From Corticibacter populi (GTDB lineage: Bacteria; Pseudomonadota; Gammaproteobacteria; Burkholderiales; Burkholderiaceae_C), in NCBI RefSeq assembly GCF_004217315.1, contig NZ_SGWR01000004.1:82718-146717 (forward strand): a stretch of DNA of 64,000 nt. The letters run 5' to 3'. This document shows, piece after piece, positions 54,112-64,000 of the stretch. The notes under the pieces are model-generated. The model saw only the letters and a list, made by a program, of their open reading frames with translations. It had not been told where the DNA came from and did not search any database. Made by a program: the position numbers and the translations under genes. Positions within the stretch are counted from its first letter, which is position 1, and every line of letters begins with the position of its first letter.

Positions 54112-55110
54112 ATGCCAGTATTCCAGCCGAAAGGCCTGGGCTCGCGTCTTGCTGCCCGCTTCGCCACCGCCGTCGTGTTCTGCTCCGCATCCTTGGCAGG
54201 TGCCGCGGGCTTCCCTGACAACCAGCCCATCACCATCATTGTTCCGTATGCGCCCGGGGGTTCCTCGGATGCGATTGCACGTCGGCTTTCGCAGCCACTG
54301 GCCGAGGAGTTGAATGCCACCGTCGTCGTCGAGAACAAGGCCGGAGGCAATGGCGCCATTGGTGCTTCCCAATTGGCGCGCGCCAAGCCCGACGGCCACA
54401 CGCTCATGATCGGCGCCCTGGGCGTGCTGGCCATCAACGAGGGCCTCTACGAGAATCTCGGCTATCTGCCGCGCCGCGATTTCGACATGCTGACCATTGC
54501 CGTGCGCACGCCCAATGCGTTCGTGGTGCCGCAGTCCTCGGCCATCCAGACCCTGCCCCAGTTTCTGGAGCAGCTCAAGGCTCAGCAAGGGGGGATGCCG
54601 ATTGCCACGGCCGGCTCGGGCTCCAGCGAGCATCTGACATTGGCGCTGTTCCTGAAGAACAGCGGGGCTGAAGCCATCCATGTCCCCTACAAGGGGGGAG
54701 GGCCCGCCATCGCCGACACCCTGGCAGGTCATGTCCATGGCCTGGTCTCCAACCTGGGAGCGGTGACGCCCTATATCCAGTCCGGCCGCCTGCGCCTGAT
54801 CACCGTCACGGGCGATCAGCGCACGGCGCTGTTCCCGGATGTGCCGGTGCCTCAGGAAGCGGGAGTATCCGGCATGGAGGTCTATTCCTGGCAAGGCATT
54901 GCCGCGCCAAAAGGGTTGCCGGTCGAAGTCAAGGATAAGCTGGCCGCCGCGCTGCACAAGGTGCTGACCACCGATGCATTCCGCCAGCAGATGACCGAGC
55001 TGGGCTTTGATGTGGTTGCCAACGATGCGCAAACCGCCACCTCCTTCCAGATCGAAGAAGCCGAACGCTGGAAGCAGGTGATCCGGGAAGGCAATATTCA
55101 GGTTGATTGA
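54112..55110 (+). CDS. Bug family tripartite tricarboxylate transporter substrate-binding protein
   Basis: This 332-residue periplasmic receptor has a Sec signal peptide with cleavage near L-A-G-A-A (about residue 30). Family motifs are present: ITIIVPYAPGGSSDAIARRL, VVENKAGGNGAIGASQLA, HVPYKGGGPAIADTLAGHV and WQGIAAPKGLP. Bug proteins bind carboxylates such as tricarboxylates, dicarboxylates or hydroxyacids. The membrane TctA/TctB genes are not here, so it must use a transporter encoded elsewhere. The next gene starts two bases after its stop. Confidence 0.93.
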   Translation: MPVFQPKGLGSRLAARFATAVVFCSASLAGAAGFPDNQPITIIVPYAPGGSSDAIARRLSQPLAEELNATVVVENKAGGNGAIGASQLARAKPDGHTLMIGALGVLAINEGLYENLGYLPRRDFDMLTIAVRTPNAFVVPQSSAIQTLPQFLEQLKAQQGGMPIATAGSGSSEHLTLALFLKNSGAEAIHVPYKGGGPAIADTLAGHVHGLVSNLGAVTPYIQSGRLRLITVTGDQRTALFPDVPVPQEAGVSGMEVYSWQGIAAPKGLPVEVKDKLAAALHKVLTTDAFRQQMTELGFDVVANDAQTATSFQIEEAERWKQVIREGNIQVD

Positions 55111-55112
55111 CG

Positions 55113-56321
55113 ATGTCCAATCCAGAGAAGCGGGTTGCCCGGCTCTATGCCACGGAAGAGTTCAGAAGCCTCGCGCGCCAGCGCCTGCCCAAGGGCCTGT
55201 TCGAGTATGTGGATCGCGGTGCCGGCGATGAGCGGGCACGCGGTTGGACGCAGGCCAGCCTGGATCGTTGGCGCTTCGTGCCGCGGCTACTGTGTGATGT
55301 TTCGCAACGTTCGCAGGACGTGGAGCTTTTCGGCCAGCGCTATTCGGCCCCGCTGGCCATCAGCCCAACGGCAGCGGCCGGACTGCTGTGGTTCGAGGGC
55401 GAAATCGCACTGGCACGGGCGGCCCGCACGGCCGGCTTGCCCTTCACCCTGTCAACCTCTTCCATTACCAGCATGGAGCGTGTCGCCGAGGCCGCCGGTC
55501 CTGGCATGTGGTTCCAGCTCTACATGTGGCCCGACCGCCGCCTGTCCTACGGGCTGGTCGACCGTGTGAGGGAGGCCGGTTACGGCGCGCTGATCCTGAC
55601 GGTGGACACGCCGGTGCTGCCGCTGCGGCCTTACAACCTGCGCAACGGCTTTGGCGTGCCGATTCGCATGACGCCGCGCAACGTCGTGGATGTCGCGTGT
55701 CATCCGCGCTGGGCACTGGGCACACTTGTGCCGCATCTGTTGCGCCATGGCATGCCGCGTTATGAAAACTACCCGCAGGGCGCGCAGGCGAGTCTGGGTG
55801 TCAAGGCCAAATCCTTCGCCAATCCCAAGAACGACAGTTGCACCTGGGACGATCTGCACGCATTGAGGCGTTACTGGAAGGGGCCTTTGCTGGTCAAGGG
55901 CATCCTGAGCCCGGAGGATGCGCGCCTGGCCCTGCAGCATGGCGCCGACGGCGTAGTGCTCTCCAACCATGCCGGCCGCAATCTGGACAGCCTGGTTGCG
56001 CCACTGGATGTTCTGCCGCAGGTAGCCGACAGCGTCGGGCACAAACTGACTGTGCTGGTCGACAGTGGATTCGCCAGTGGCAGCGACGCCGTCAAGGCGC
56101 TGGCGCTGGGTGCCAAGGCGGTGATGCTCGGCCGCGCGCCACTGTACGGCCTGGGCGCCGGCGGCGAGGCGGGAGCGGCCAGGGTCTTGCGGATGTTCTG
56201 TGAAGACATCGAACGCACGCTGGCGTTGGTGGGCTGCCGCCATCCGGGGGAACTCTCGCGAGCCCACCTGCACGACGCGGCTTGTGCTGCGGGGCTCAAT
56301 CCAGCGCGCTCAAGCCCATGA
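55113..56321 (+). CDS. FMN-dependent alpha-hydroxyacid dehydrogenase
   Basis: The protein is 402 residues from 55113. It belongs to the lactate/mandelate/glycolate oxidase family, a TIM barrel with FMN that oxidises L-2-hydroxyacids to 2-oxoacids. Catalytic His 286 and Arg 289 lie in SNHAGRNLD (usually SNHGGRQLD), and LVKGIL, STSSITSMERV and FQLYMW are present. It likely sits in the membrane-linked or soluble dehydrogenase group; the acceptor is not evident. The substrate is probably the hydroxyacid brought in by the Bug receptor. Its 3' end overlaps lysR by 26 bases. Confidence 0.92.
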   Translation: MSNPEKRVARLYATEEFRSLARQRLPKGLFEYVDRGAGDERARGWTQASLDRWRFVPRLLCDVSQRSQDVELFGQRYSAPLAISPTAAAGLLWFEGEIALARAARTAGLPFTLSTSSITSMERVAEAAGPGMWFQLYMWPDRRLSYGLVDRVREAGYGALILTVDTPVLPLRPYNLRNGFGVPIRMTPRNVVDVACHPRWALGTLVPHLLRHGMPRYENYPQGAQASLGVKAKSFANPKNDSCTWDDLHALRRYWKGPLLVKGILSPEDARLALQHGADGVVLSNHAGRNLDSLVAPLDVLPQVADSVGHKLTVLVDSGFASGSDAVKALALGAKAVMLGRAPLYGLGAGGEAGAARVLRMFCEDIERTLALVGCRHPGELSRAHLHDAACAAGLNPARSSP

Positions 56322-57195
56322 AGAGAGCCCGCATGCGTTCCAGCGATGGATTGGCGATCGCTTCGCGACGCCGCCACACCATATGCATTTCCCCACGCAC
56401 ATGATCGGGCAGGGCCAAGTCACGCACGACCAGATTGTTCAGGCGCAGCAGTGCGGTGGAAGCGGGCACCAGCGCCAGTCCAATGCCTGCATTGGCCAGG
56501 GCCAGCATGGAATGGGTGTGGCGCACATGCTGAATGAAGCGTGGTGTCACGCCGGCTTCATGAAACAAGGCCTGCAGCATTTCATGGAAGTAGCGGCCGT
56601 CGCCGGCCGAATACATGATGAAGGGCTCGCCGTGCAGGTCCTGCAGTTGCAAGCGGCGGCGGCGTGCCAACGGGTGTGCACGCGGCAGCACCAGCCGCAT
56701 CGGCTCACGCATCACGCAGCGCATCTCCAGTCCGTGCAGGTCGGCGGGCAGGCGGATCAGGCCGAGATCAATGCGCCCGCCACGCAGCGCTTCGAGTTGT
56801 TCGACGGTGACCATCTCGCGCAGTTCGAGATCGACGTTGGGCAACTGGTGCTGTGCTGCTGCCACGGCGCGAGGCAGGAAATCGAAGTTCGCTCCGGCCG
56901 AGTAACCCAGCACCACCCGGCCCGCCTCGCCCTGCACGGCGCGCCGGGCCTTTCCGGCCGCTGCGGCACAACGGTGCAGGATGTCCTGTGCCTCGGGCAG
57001 GAAGGCCTGTCCAGCCGCAGTCAGGCGCACGCTGCGCCGGGTGCGCTCCAGCAGCGCGGTTCCCAGCGCATGTTCGAGTTGCCGGATCTGCCGGCTCAAG
57101 GGCGGTTGCGTCATGTTCAAACGTTCCGCTGCCCGGCCGAAATGAAGCTCGGCGGCAACCTCGACAAAACAACGCAACTGGCTCAGCTGAAACAT
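56296..57195 (-). CDS. LysR family transcriptional regulator
   Basis: This 299-residue regulator has the classic HTH (HFGRAAERLNMTQPPLSRQI near 18-37) and an effector domain similar to BenM/CatM types. It is divergent from the aldehyde dehydrogenase and convergent with the hydroxyacid oxidase, so it likely controls both arms of the catabolic cluster. Confidence 0.92.
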   Translation of the reverse strand: MFQLSQLRCFVEVAAELHFGRAAERLNMTQPPLSRQIRQLEHALGTALLERTRRSVRLTAAGQAFLPEAQDILHRCAAAAGKARRAVQGEAGRVVLGYSAGANFDFLPRAVAAAQHQLPNVDLELREMVTVEQLEALRGGRIDLGLIRLPADLHGLEMRCVMREPMRLVLPRAHPLARRRRLQLQDLHGEPFIMYSAGDGRYFHEMLQALFHEAGVTPRFIQHVRHTHSMLALANAGIGLALVPASTALLRLNNLVVRDLALPDHVRGEMHMVWRRREAIANPSLERMRALFMGLSALD

Positions 57196-57314
57196 GAGTC
57201 GGGCGGCACGCCATCAATGTTGGAAAACTCGGACGAGCATTATCCGTCCAGCCAGTGCGGCCGTCCAACTCGATCCCGCCAACCTTTTTCAAAGACATCC
57301 AAAGGAGTACCCCA

Positions 57315-58772
57315 ATGAGCATCCTCCCGCATGCGCCGGCAGATACGCCGGACACCGACATCGACAGGCTCGCCGAAGCGGCTGGTGCCGCGGCCCGCGC
57401 GTGGCGTGGTGGTCCGGCCGCCGGACGCGCCGCGCTGTTGCGTGAACTGGCCCAGGGCCTCGAGGAGGAACGGGGCCACCTGGTGGCATTGGCCGATGAA
57501 GAAACCCATCTGGGCACGGCGCGCCTTGATGGCGAACTCGACCGCACGGCCTTCCAGCTCCGGGGTTTTGCCCAGCAGCTCGATGAGAACCAAGTCGGTG
57601 TGGCGCTCGGTGAAGCCGCGGTCGCCGGCGTGCCACCGCAGGGCCGGCCTGCGCTCACTCGCGTGCAGGTGCCACTGGGTCCGGTCGCGGTGTTCGCCGC
57701 CAGCAACTTCCCCTTTGCGTTCTCCGTTCTGGGGGGCGACACGGCCTCTGCACTGGCGGCGGGCTGTCCGGTGGTGGTCAAAGCCCATCCCGGCCATCCC
57801 CGCCTGTCGCGTGCCACGGCGGCCATTGCTGAACGGGCGACCCGCAAACTGGGTTTGGCCTCGGGAGTGTTCGGCATGATCGAGGGTGCCTCGATCACCC
57901 CTGGTGTGCGGTTGGTCCGCCACCCGGAGATATCGGCGGTGGCCTTCACAGGCTCCTTCAAGGGCGGTGTTGCGCTGAATGCCGAAGCCCAGGCCCGCTC
58001 TCGACCCATCCCCTTCTTCGGTGAGCTTGGCTCCATCAATCCCGTCATCGCATTGCCGGCCGCGCTGCAACAGGATGGTTCCGGGCTGGCCAGCCAGCTG
58101 GCGGCATCCATCGTCAATGGATGCGGTCAATTCTGTACCAGCCCGGGTGTCATTGTGATACTGGACAGCGATGGCGCCAGTGACGCGTTCGTGCGGGACC
58201 TGACGGCTGCCCTTGACGCGGCACGTCCCCATGCCATGCTGAACATGGCGTTGCGCGATGGCTTCGAGCATGGCGTTGCGCGATTCGAGCGCCACCTTGC
58301 AGTCAGCCGCCTGACGACGGCGGTGGCCGCCGAAAGCGCCGGTCCCAGGGCCTATCTGGGACAGGTGTCCGCCAGTCAGTTCCTGGCGGACCCGGCACTG
58401 CATGAAGAAGTGTTCGGTCCGGCCGCATTGCTGGTGCGTGCGGCAGACGATGACGAGATGATCAGCGTGCTGCGCGCCGTGGGAGGCAGCCTGACGGTGA
58501 CGCTTTGGGGCGCAGATGCACCCACCGATGCGAATTGCCGCCTGCTGCAGGCCGCCGTATCCATTGCCGGACGTGTGTTGTTCAGGGGCGTGCCGACTGG
58601 CGTCGCGGTGTGCGCGGCGCAGCAGCATGGCGGTCCCTGGCCGGCTTCGACCCGGCCCGAAAGCACATCGGTGGGATTCGCTGCCGTCGAACGCTTCCTG
58701 CGCCCGGTGGCGCTGCAGGATGCGCCCGCCTGGGCTCTCCAGCCAATGCCTGCCGCGATCGCCAATAACTAG
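57315..58772 (+). CDS. Aldehyde dehydrogenase, 2-oxoglutarate-semialdehyde type
   Basis: The protein is 485 residues from 57315 with AAAGGAG upstream. Asn 131 (ASNFPFAFS), Glu 237 (FFGELGSINP) and nucleophile Cys 274 (GQFCTSPG) are in place. The GELGSINP and CTSPG variants are typical of the KGSADH/2,5-dioxovalerate branch rather than general ALDHs. It would oxidise 2-oxoglutarate semialdehyde to 2-oxoglutarate with NAD(P). This is the last step of sugar-acid or hydroxyproline breakdown. Confidence 0.9.
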   Translation: MSILPHAPADTPDTDIDRLAEAAGAAARAWRGGPAAGRAALLRELAQGLEEERGHLVALADEETHLGTARLDGELDRTAFQLRGFAQQLDENQVGVALGEAAVAGVPPQGRPALTRVQVPLGPVAVFAASNFPFAFSVLGGDTASALAAGCPVVVKAHPGHPRLSRATAAIAERATRKLGLASGVFGMIEGASITPGVRLVRHPEISAVAFTGSFKGGVALNAEAQARSRPIPFFGELGSINPVIALPAALQQDGSGLASQLAASIVNGCGQFCTSPGVIVILDSDGASDAFVRDLTAALDAARPHAMLNMALRDGFEHGVARFERHLAVSRLTTAVAAESAGPRAYLGQVSASQFLADPALHEEVFGPAALLVRAADDDEMISVLRAVGGSLTVTLWGADAPTDANCRLLQAAVSIAGRVLFRGVPTGVAVCAAQQHGGPWPASTRPESTSVGFAAVERFLRPVALQDAPAWALQPMPAAIANN

Positions 58773-59000
58773 CGAGCGGCGTGTTTTGCTGGTTCTCGAG
58801 CGGGACCTGGAGAGTCTGCGGCACCGCACTCGGTGCCGGGTGGCATTTTCATCCCTGTGGATCTGAAGATGGCGTTGTACCATCCGCTGCTGGTTCGCCG
58901 CATCCATTGGATATATGCGGGAGGCACGGGCATGGGGTCTTGTCGCGCCCTTTCGGCAGCGTGACGCCCTGTTTTGGAAGACCTACGGGAATCGCCTTTC

Positions 59001-60308
59001 ATGACAACTTCTTTGGAACGCCTGGAGCAATGCCTTGTGCGCATCCATGGCGACAGCGAGCGCGCACGGCGCATCTTCACCCACCTCTACGAGGACAGCG
59101 CCCGAGAGGAAGCGCAGGCGGCGGATGCACGGGCTAGGCATGGCCGCTCGTTGGGGCCGCTGGATGGACGCATCGTCAGCGTCAAGGATTTGCTGGATGT
59201 CGCAGGCACGGTGACGACGGCCGGCTCCAGGCTGCTGGCGCAGGCCCCTGCGGCCAGGCAGGATGCGGCGGTGGTCGCGCGCCTGCGGGCGGCCGGCTGC
59301 GTGGTGATCGGCAAGACCAACATGACCGAGTTCGCCTTCTCGGGGATTGGCATCAACCCGCATTTCGGCACGCCTGGCAACGCCCGGGACGCGACGCGCA
59401 TCCCGGGAGGCTCCTCGTCCGGCGCCGGGGTGGCCGTGGCGCTGGGCCTGTGCGAGATCGCTGTGGGCTCCGACACGGGCGGCTCGGTCCGCATTCCGGC
59501 TGCGCTCAATGGCGTTACCGGGTTCAAGCCCAGCGTGCAGCGGGTCCCCAGGGAGGGGGCGTTTCCGCTCTCGTTTAGTCTCGACAGCATCGGTCCGCTG
59601 GCCGCCAGCGTGGCAGATTGCGCGATGGCCGATGCGGTCATGGCCGGCCTGTCCCCGGATCAGGCGGAGCTGCCCGAGCGCCGCGTCAGGGGCTTGCGCA
59701 TTGCCGTGCCGCGCGGGCTGCTGTTCTCGGAGGCGGATGCGCAGGTGCTCCAGGCATTCGAGCAAGCGCTGGAGGTGTTGCGGCGCCAGGGCGCCCAGAT
59801 TGACGATGTGGCCTGGGACGAATGGCTGAGCGCGCCCTTCCAGATCCAGCGCAAGGGCACGCTGATTGCCGCGGAGGCGGCGGCGATCCATCAGCCGTAC
59901 CTGCCGGACCGTGCGGCCGAGTACGATCCGTTGGTGCTCGCACGCATCGAACGCGGCATGGCGCTGGATGCGGCCAGCTACATCCGGATCCTGCAGCAGC
60001 GCGTGCAGCTGCAGCGTGCGTTCGATCGACGCATGACGGGGTACGACCTGGTCATGCTGCCCACCGTGGTGTTCACGGCGCCGAGCATCGCGAGCCTGGC
60101 CGATGAAGAGGCCTTCATGAAGGCCAATGCGCTGGCCTTGCGCAATACCTCGGTGTTCAACTTCCACGACCTGCCTGCGCTCTCCCTGCCGGCGCCTCGG
60201 GACGCGCAGGAATTGCCGGTGGGCCTGATGTTTGCGGGTGCCCGCCTGGCCGATCGTGCCGTGCTGGCGCTGGGCCTGGCCATCGAGCGCGCCCTGCATG
60301 CCGCGTGA
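59001..60308 (+). CDS. Amidase signature family hydrolase
   Basis: The protein is 435 residues from 59001; an in-frame ATG-like start upstream lacks family sequence. The Ser-cis-Ser-Lys triad is visible: Lys 62 (VSVKDLLDV), cis-Ser near 138 (PGGSSSGAG) and nucleophile Ser 162 (GSDTGGSVRIPA). The substrate is unknown, but its position suggests it releases the carboxylic acid used by the cluster. A 228-bp gap separates it from the dehydrogenase, so it may have a separate promoter. Confidence 0.92.
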   Translation: MTTSLERLEQCLVRIHGDSERARRIFTHLYEDSAREEAQAADARARHGRSLGPLDGRIVSVKDLLDVAGTVTTAGSRLLAQAPAARQDAAVVARLRAAGCVVIGKTNMTEFAFSGIGINPHFGTPGNARDATRIPGGSSSGAGVAVALGLCEIAVGSDTGGSVRIPAALNGVTGFKPSVQRVPREGAFPLSFSLDSIGPLAASVADCAMADAVMAGLSPDQAELPERRVRGLRIAVPRGLLFSEADAQVLQAFEQALEVLRRQGAQIDDVAWDEWLSAPFQIQRKGTLIAAEAAAIHQPYLPDRAAEYDPLVLARIERGMALDAASYIRILQQRVQLQRAFDRRMTGYDLVMLPTVVFTAPSIASLADEEAFMKANALALRNTSVFNFHDLPALSLPAPRDAQELPVGLMFAGARLADRAVLALGLAIERALHAA

Positions 60309-60386
60309 TTGGATTAGGCGCGCATCCGGCGAGCGAGGTCATTAAAATGGCGGGTTTGCGTTTGCCTGGACAGCCCGGACCCACTT

Positions 60387-62015
60387 GTGACCTACGAAAA
60401 CGAAACCCGCCGCCGGCGCACCTTCGCCATCATCTCCCACCCGGATGCGGGTAAGACCACGCTGACGGAAAAGCTGCTGCTGTTCTCCGGCGCGATCCAG
60501 ATCGCCGGGGCCGTCAAGGGCCGCAAGGCCAGCCGCCATGCCACCAGCGACTGGATGGAGATCGAGAAGCAGCGCGGTATCTCGGTGGCCTCCAGCGTGA
60601 TGCAGATGAGCTACCGCGACCATGTCATCAACCTCCTCGACACGCCCGGCCACAAGGACTTCTCGGAAGACACCTACCGCGTGCTCACGGCGGTGGATTC
60701 GGCCCTGATGGTGATCGACGCGGCCAACGGTGTCGAATCGCAGACCCGCCGGCTGATCGAGGTGTGCCGCCAGCGCGATACGCCCATCATCACCTTCGTC
60801 AACAAGATGGACCGCGAGGTGCGGGACCCGCTGGACATCCTCGACGAGGTCGAGCGCGAACTGAAAATGCCCTGCTGCCCCATCACCTGGCCGGTGGGGC
60901 AGGGCAAGGGCTTTGGCGGCATCATCAACCTGCAGACGCAGAGCATGACCGTGTTCCAGCCCGGCAGCGACAAGCGTCCGCAGGACTTCGAGGTCATCCC
61001 GCTGGCCGAAAGCGACCGCTTGCGGGCGCGCTTCGGCCAGGCCTTCGACGATGCGCTCGAAGCGATGGAGCTGGCGCAGGGCGCTTCGGCCGAGTGGGAC
61101 CACGAGGCCTTCCTCGCCGGCAAGCTCACGCCGGTGTTCTTCGGCTCCGGCGTCAACAACTTCGGGGTGATGGAAGTGCTGGACGCGGTGGTCGATATGT
61201 CGCCGCCGCCGGGTGATCGCACCAGCCGCCTGATCGGCAGGAATGGTGAGGTGACCGAGACCACCATCCACCCGGCTGATAAGGCTTTCTCCGGCGTGGT
61301 CTTCAAGGTGCAGGCCAACATGGATGCCAACCACCGCGACCGTATCGCCTTCGTGCGCGTGGCGTCAGGCAAGTACACGCCCGGCATGAAACTCAAGGTG
61401 CAGCGCAGCGGCAAGGAACTGCGCCCGACCAGCGTGGTGACCTTCATGAGCCAGCGCCGCGAGGCGGTGGAAGAAGCCTATGCCGGTGACATCATCGGTT
61501 TCACCACGCATGGCGGCGTGCAGCTGGGCGACACCATCACCGATGGCGCCAACCTGCAATTCACTGGCCTGCCGTTCTTCGCACCGGAGATGTTCGCGAC
61601 CGTGGTGCTGAAGAATCCACTCAGAACCAAGCAGTTGCAGCAGGGTTTGATGCAGTTAGGCGAAGAAGGCGCCATCCAGGTCTTCAAGCCCGATGCCGGC
61701 GGCAACATGCTGCTGGGCGCCGTTGGCCAGCTGCAGTTCGAGGTGGTGCAGCACCGCCTGAAGACGGAGTACGACGCCGAAGTCCGTCTGGAGCCCAGCC
61801 AGTACACCAGCGCGCGCTGGATCAGCGCCGAGACGCCCGATGAGCTCAAGAAGTTCGAGGCGGCCTACCCGCTGCGCATGGCGCATGATGCCGCCAATGC
61901 GCTGGCCTACATGTGCACCTCGCCGTATGACGTGCGGCTGGCGCAGGAGCGCTTCCCGAAGATCATCTTCCACCCGCTGCGCGAACACGCCGGGCTGGAG
62001 CTGCAAAGAGGGTGA
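60387..62015 (+). CDS. prfC: Peptide chain release factor 3
   Basis: This 542-residue translational GTPase starts with GTG at 60387. G1 ISHPDAGKTTLTEK, switch I QRGISVASS, G3 DTPGHKDFSEDTYR and G4 NKMDRE are clear. RF3 removes RF1/RF2 from the ribosome after peptide release. It has its own terminator. Confidence 0.97.
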   Translation: MTYENETRRRRTFAIISHPDAGKTTLTEKLLLFSGAIQIAGAVKGRKASRHATSDWMEIEKQRGISVASSVMQMSYRDHVINLLDTPGHKDFSEDTYRVLTAVDSALMVIDAANGVESQTRRLIEVCRQRDTPIITFVNKMDREVRDPLDILDEVERELKMPCCPITWPVGQGKGFGGIINLQTQSMTVFQPGSDKRPQDFEVIPLAESDRLRARFGQAFDDALEAMELAQGASAEWDHEAFLAGKLTPVFFGSGVNNFGVMEVLDAVVDMSPPPGDRTSRLIGRNGEVTETTIHPADKAFSGVVFKVQANMDANHRDRIAFVRVASGKYTPGMKLKVQRSGKELRPTSVVTFMSQRREAVEEAYAGDIIGFTTHGGVQLGDTITDGANLQFTGLPFFAPEMFATVVLKNPLRTKQLQQGLMQLGEEGAIQVFKPDAGGNMLLGAVGQLQFEVVQHRLKTEYDAEVRLEPSQYTSARWISAETPDELKKFEAAYPLRMAHDAANALAYMCTSPYDVRLAQERFPKIIFHPLREHAGLELQRG

Positions 62016-62085
62016 TGCCTGCCCCGCATGCGATGCCCTGCGCATGCGGCCTCCGGAAACGGGAGGAGTGCGATTCTGGCAACAA

Positions 62086-62108
62086 AAAAGGGCCGTGAGG
62101 CCCTTTTC
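62086..62108 (+). terminator. Intrinsic terminator of prfC
   Basis: AAAAGGGCC (62086-62094) pairs with GGCCCTTTT (62099-62107) around GTGA. The A-run and T-run make it bidirectional, so it may also end the tRNA-Gly transcript coming from the other strand. Confidence 0.9.
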
Positions 62109-62149
62109 ATGAATCGGTCCGAAGCTTGAAGCTGCTGGCCGATGGAATA

Positions 62150-62225
62150 TGGAGCGGGAAACCGGTCTCGAACCGGCGACCTCAACCTTGGCAAGGTTGC
62201 GCTCTACCAACTGAGCTATTCCCGC
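62150..62225 (-). tRNA. tRNA-Gly (anticodon GCC)
   Basis: On the minus strand a 76-base cloverleaf begins GCGGGAA and ends with an encoded CCA. The anticodon arm is CAACC-TTGCCAA-GGTTG, giving anticodon GCC, which reads GGC and GGT. The T-loop is TTCGAGA. Confidence 0.96.
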
Positions 62226-62274
62226 GTGGTTTCCTGGGAGTTGCGAAACATTCGCTTGTCTTCGGAAGACCGAG

Positions 62275-62280
62275 ATTCTA
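62275..62280 (-). promoter_or_regulatory. -10 element of tRNA-Gly promoter
   Basis: TAGAAT on the minus strand lies about 50 bases before the tRNA 5' end. The -35 box is weak, so only the -10 is called. Confidence 0.5.
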
Positions 62281-62360
62281 GCGCAATTTTCGGCGGCGAT
62301 GGAAAACCATCCAAAAAATTTGTGCCTTTCTCGATCAACCTGTCGCAGGCCCCCTCGGAC

Positions 62361-64000
<1,640 letters not shown>

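Overview
The window is a GC-rich, densely coding bacterial chromosome segment. Its gene content points to a betaproteobacterium, most likely Burkholderiales: Bug-type solute receptor, intracellular PHB depolymerase, solitary RnfB-like ferredoxin, HpnC, BenE and many LysR/PadR regulators. This placement is inferred from gene content; no rRNA or marker alignment was possible. Two tRNA genes (Arg-CCT, Gly-GCC) are present. There is no CRISPR array, no intact insertion sequence and no prophage.

Layout. (1) 1-12434, plus strand: five co-directional genes for cell-surface proteins. These are a repeat-rich DUF11 protein ending in two OmpA-like domains (5' end outside the window), a 1251-residue outer-membrane beta-barrel, and three exported proteins that all end in the same cysteine-containing DUF11 module. 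A 19-bp perfect hairpin closes the block. This is the least ordinary part of the window and may be an uncharacterised surface-display system. (2) 12634-17174, minus: RND efflux pump and its lipoprotein adaptor. (3) 17411-25510: hpnC, csbD-like gene, small exported protein, tRNA-Arg, nitronate monooxygenase, PadR regulator, ETF-ubiquinone oxidoreductase, an SDR enzyme, and a yqjD/yqjE/yqjK-like trio. (4) 25714-38413: M20 peptidase and pcp; a tight minus-strand operon of two M16 peptidases, rsmD and an asparaginase; ftsY and pyrC; rnfB-like and phaZ. (5) 38414-45535: a LysR regulator divergent from a 5-formyl-THF cyclo-ligase-like gene and a complete BMP-type (nucleoside-like) ABC importer, followed immediately by a broken helicase fragment. 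(6) 45633-52849: FGE-type lipoprotein, a MetNIQ-like importer, ribE, a DUF945 protein and benE. (7) 53122-60308: an apparent catabolic cluster (DHDPS-family enzyme, Bug receptor, FMN alpha-hydroxyacid oxidase, LysR, ketoglutarate-semialdehyde-type dehydrogenase, amidase). (8) 60387-64000: prfC, tRNA-Gly and lon (cut by the window end).

Functionally the window mixes housekeeping genes (ftsY, pyrC, rsmD, prfC, lon, ribE, tRNAs) with accessory blocks: the surface locus, the BMP importer and the acid/amide catabolic cluster. The BMP importer is bordered on both sides by gene debris, a possible transposase C-terminus at about 38170-38298 and the frameshifted helicase tail at 45190-45535, which suggests past insertion or deletion there.
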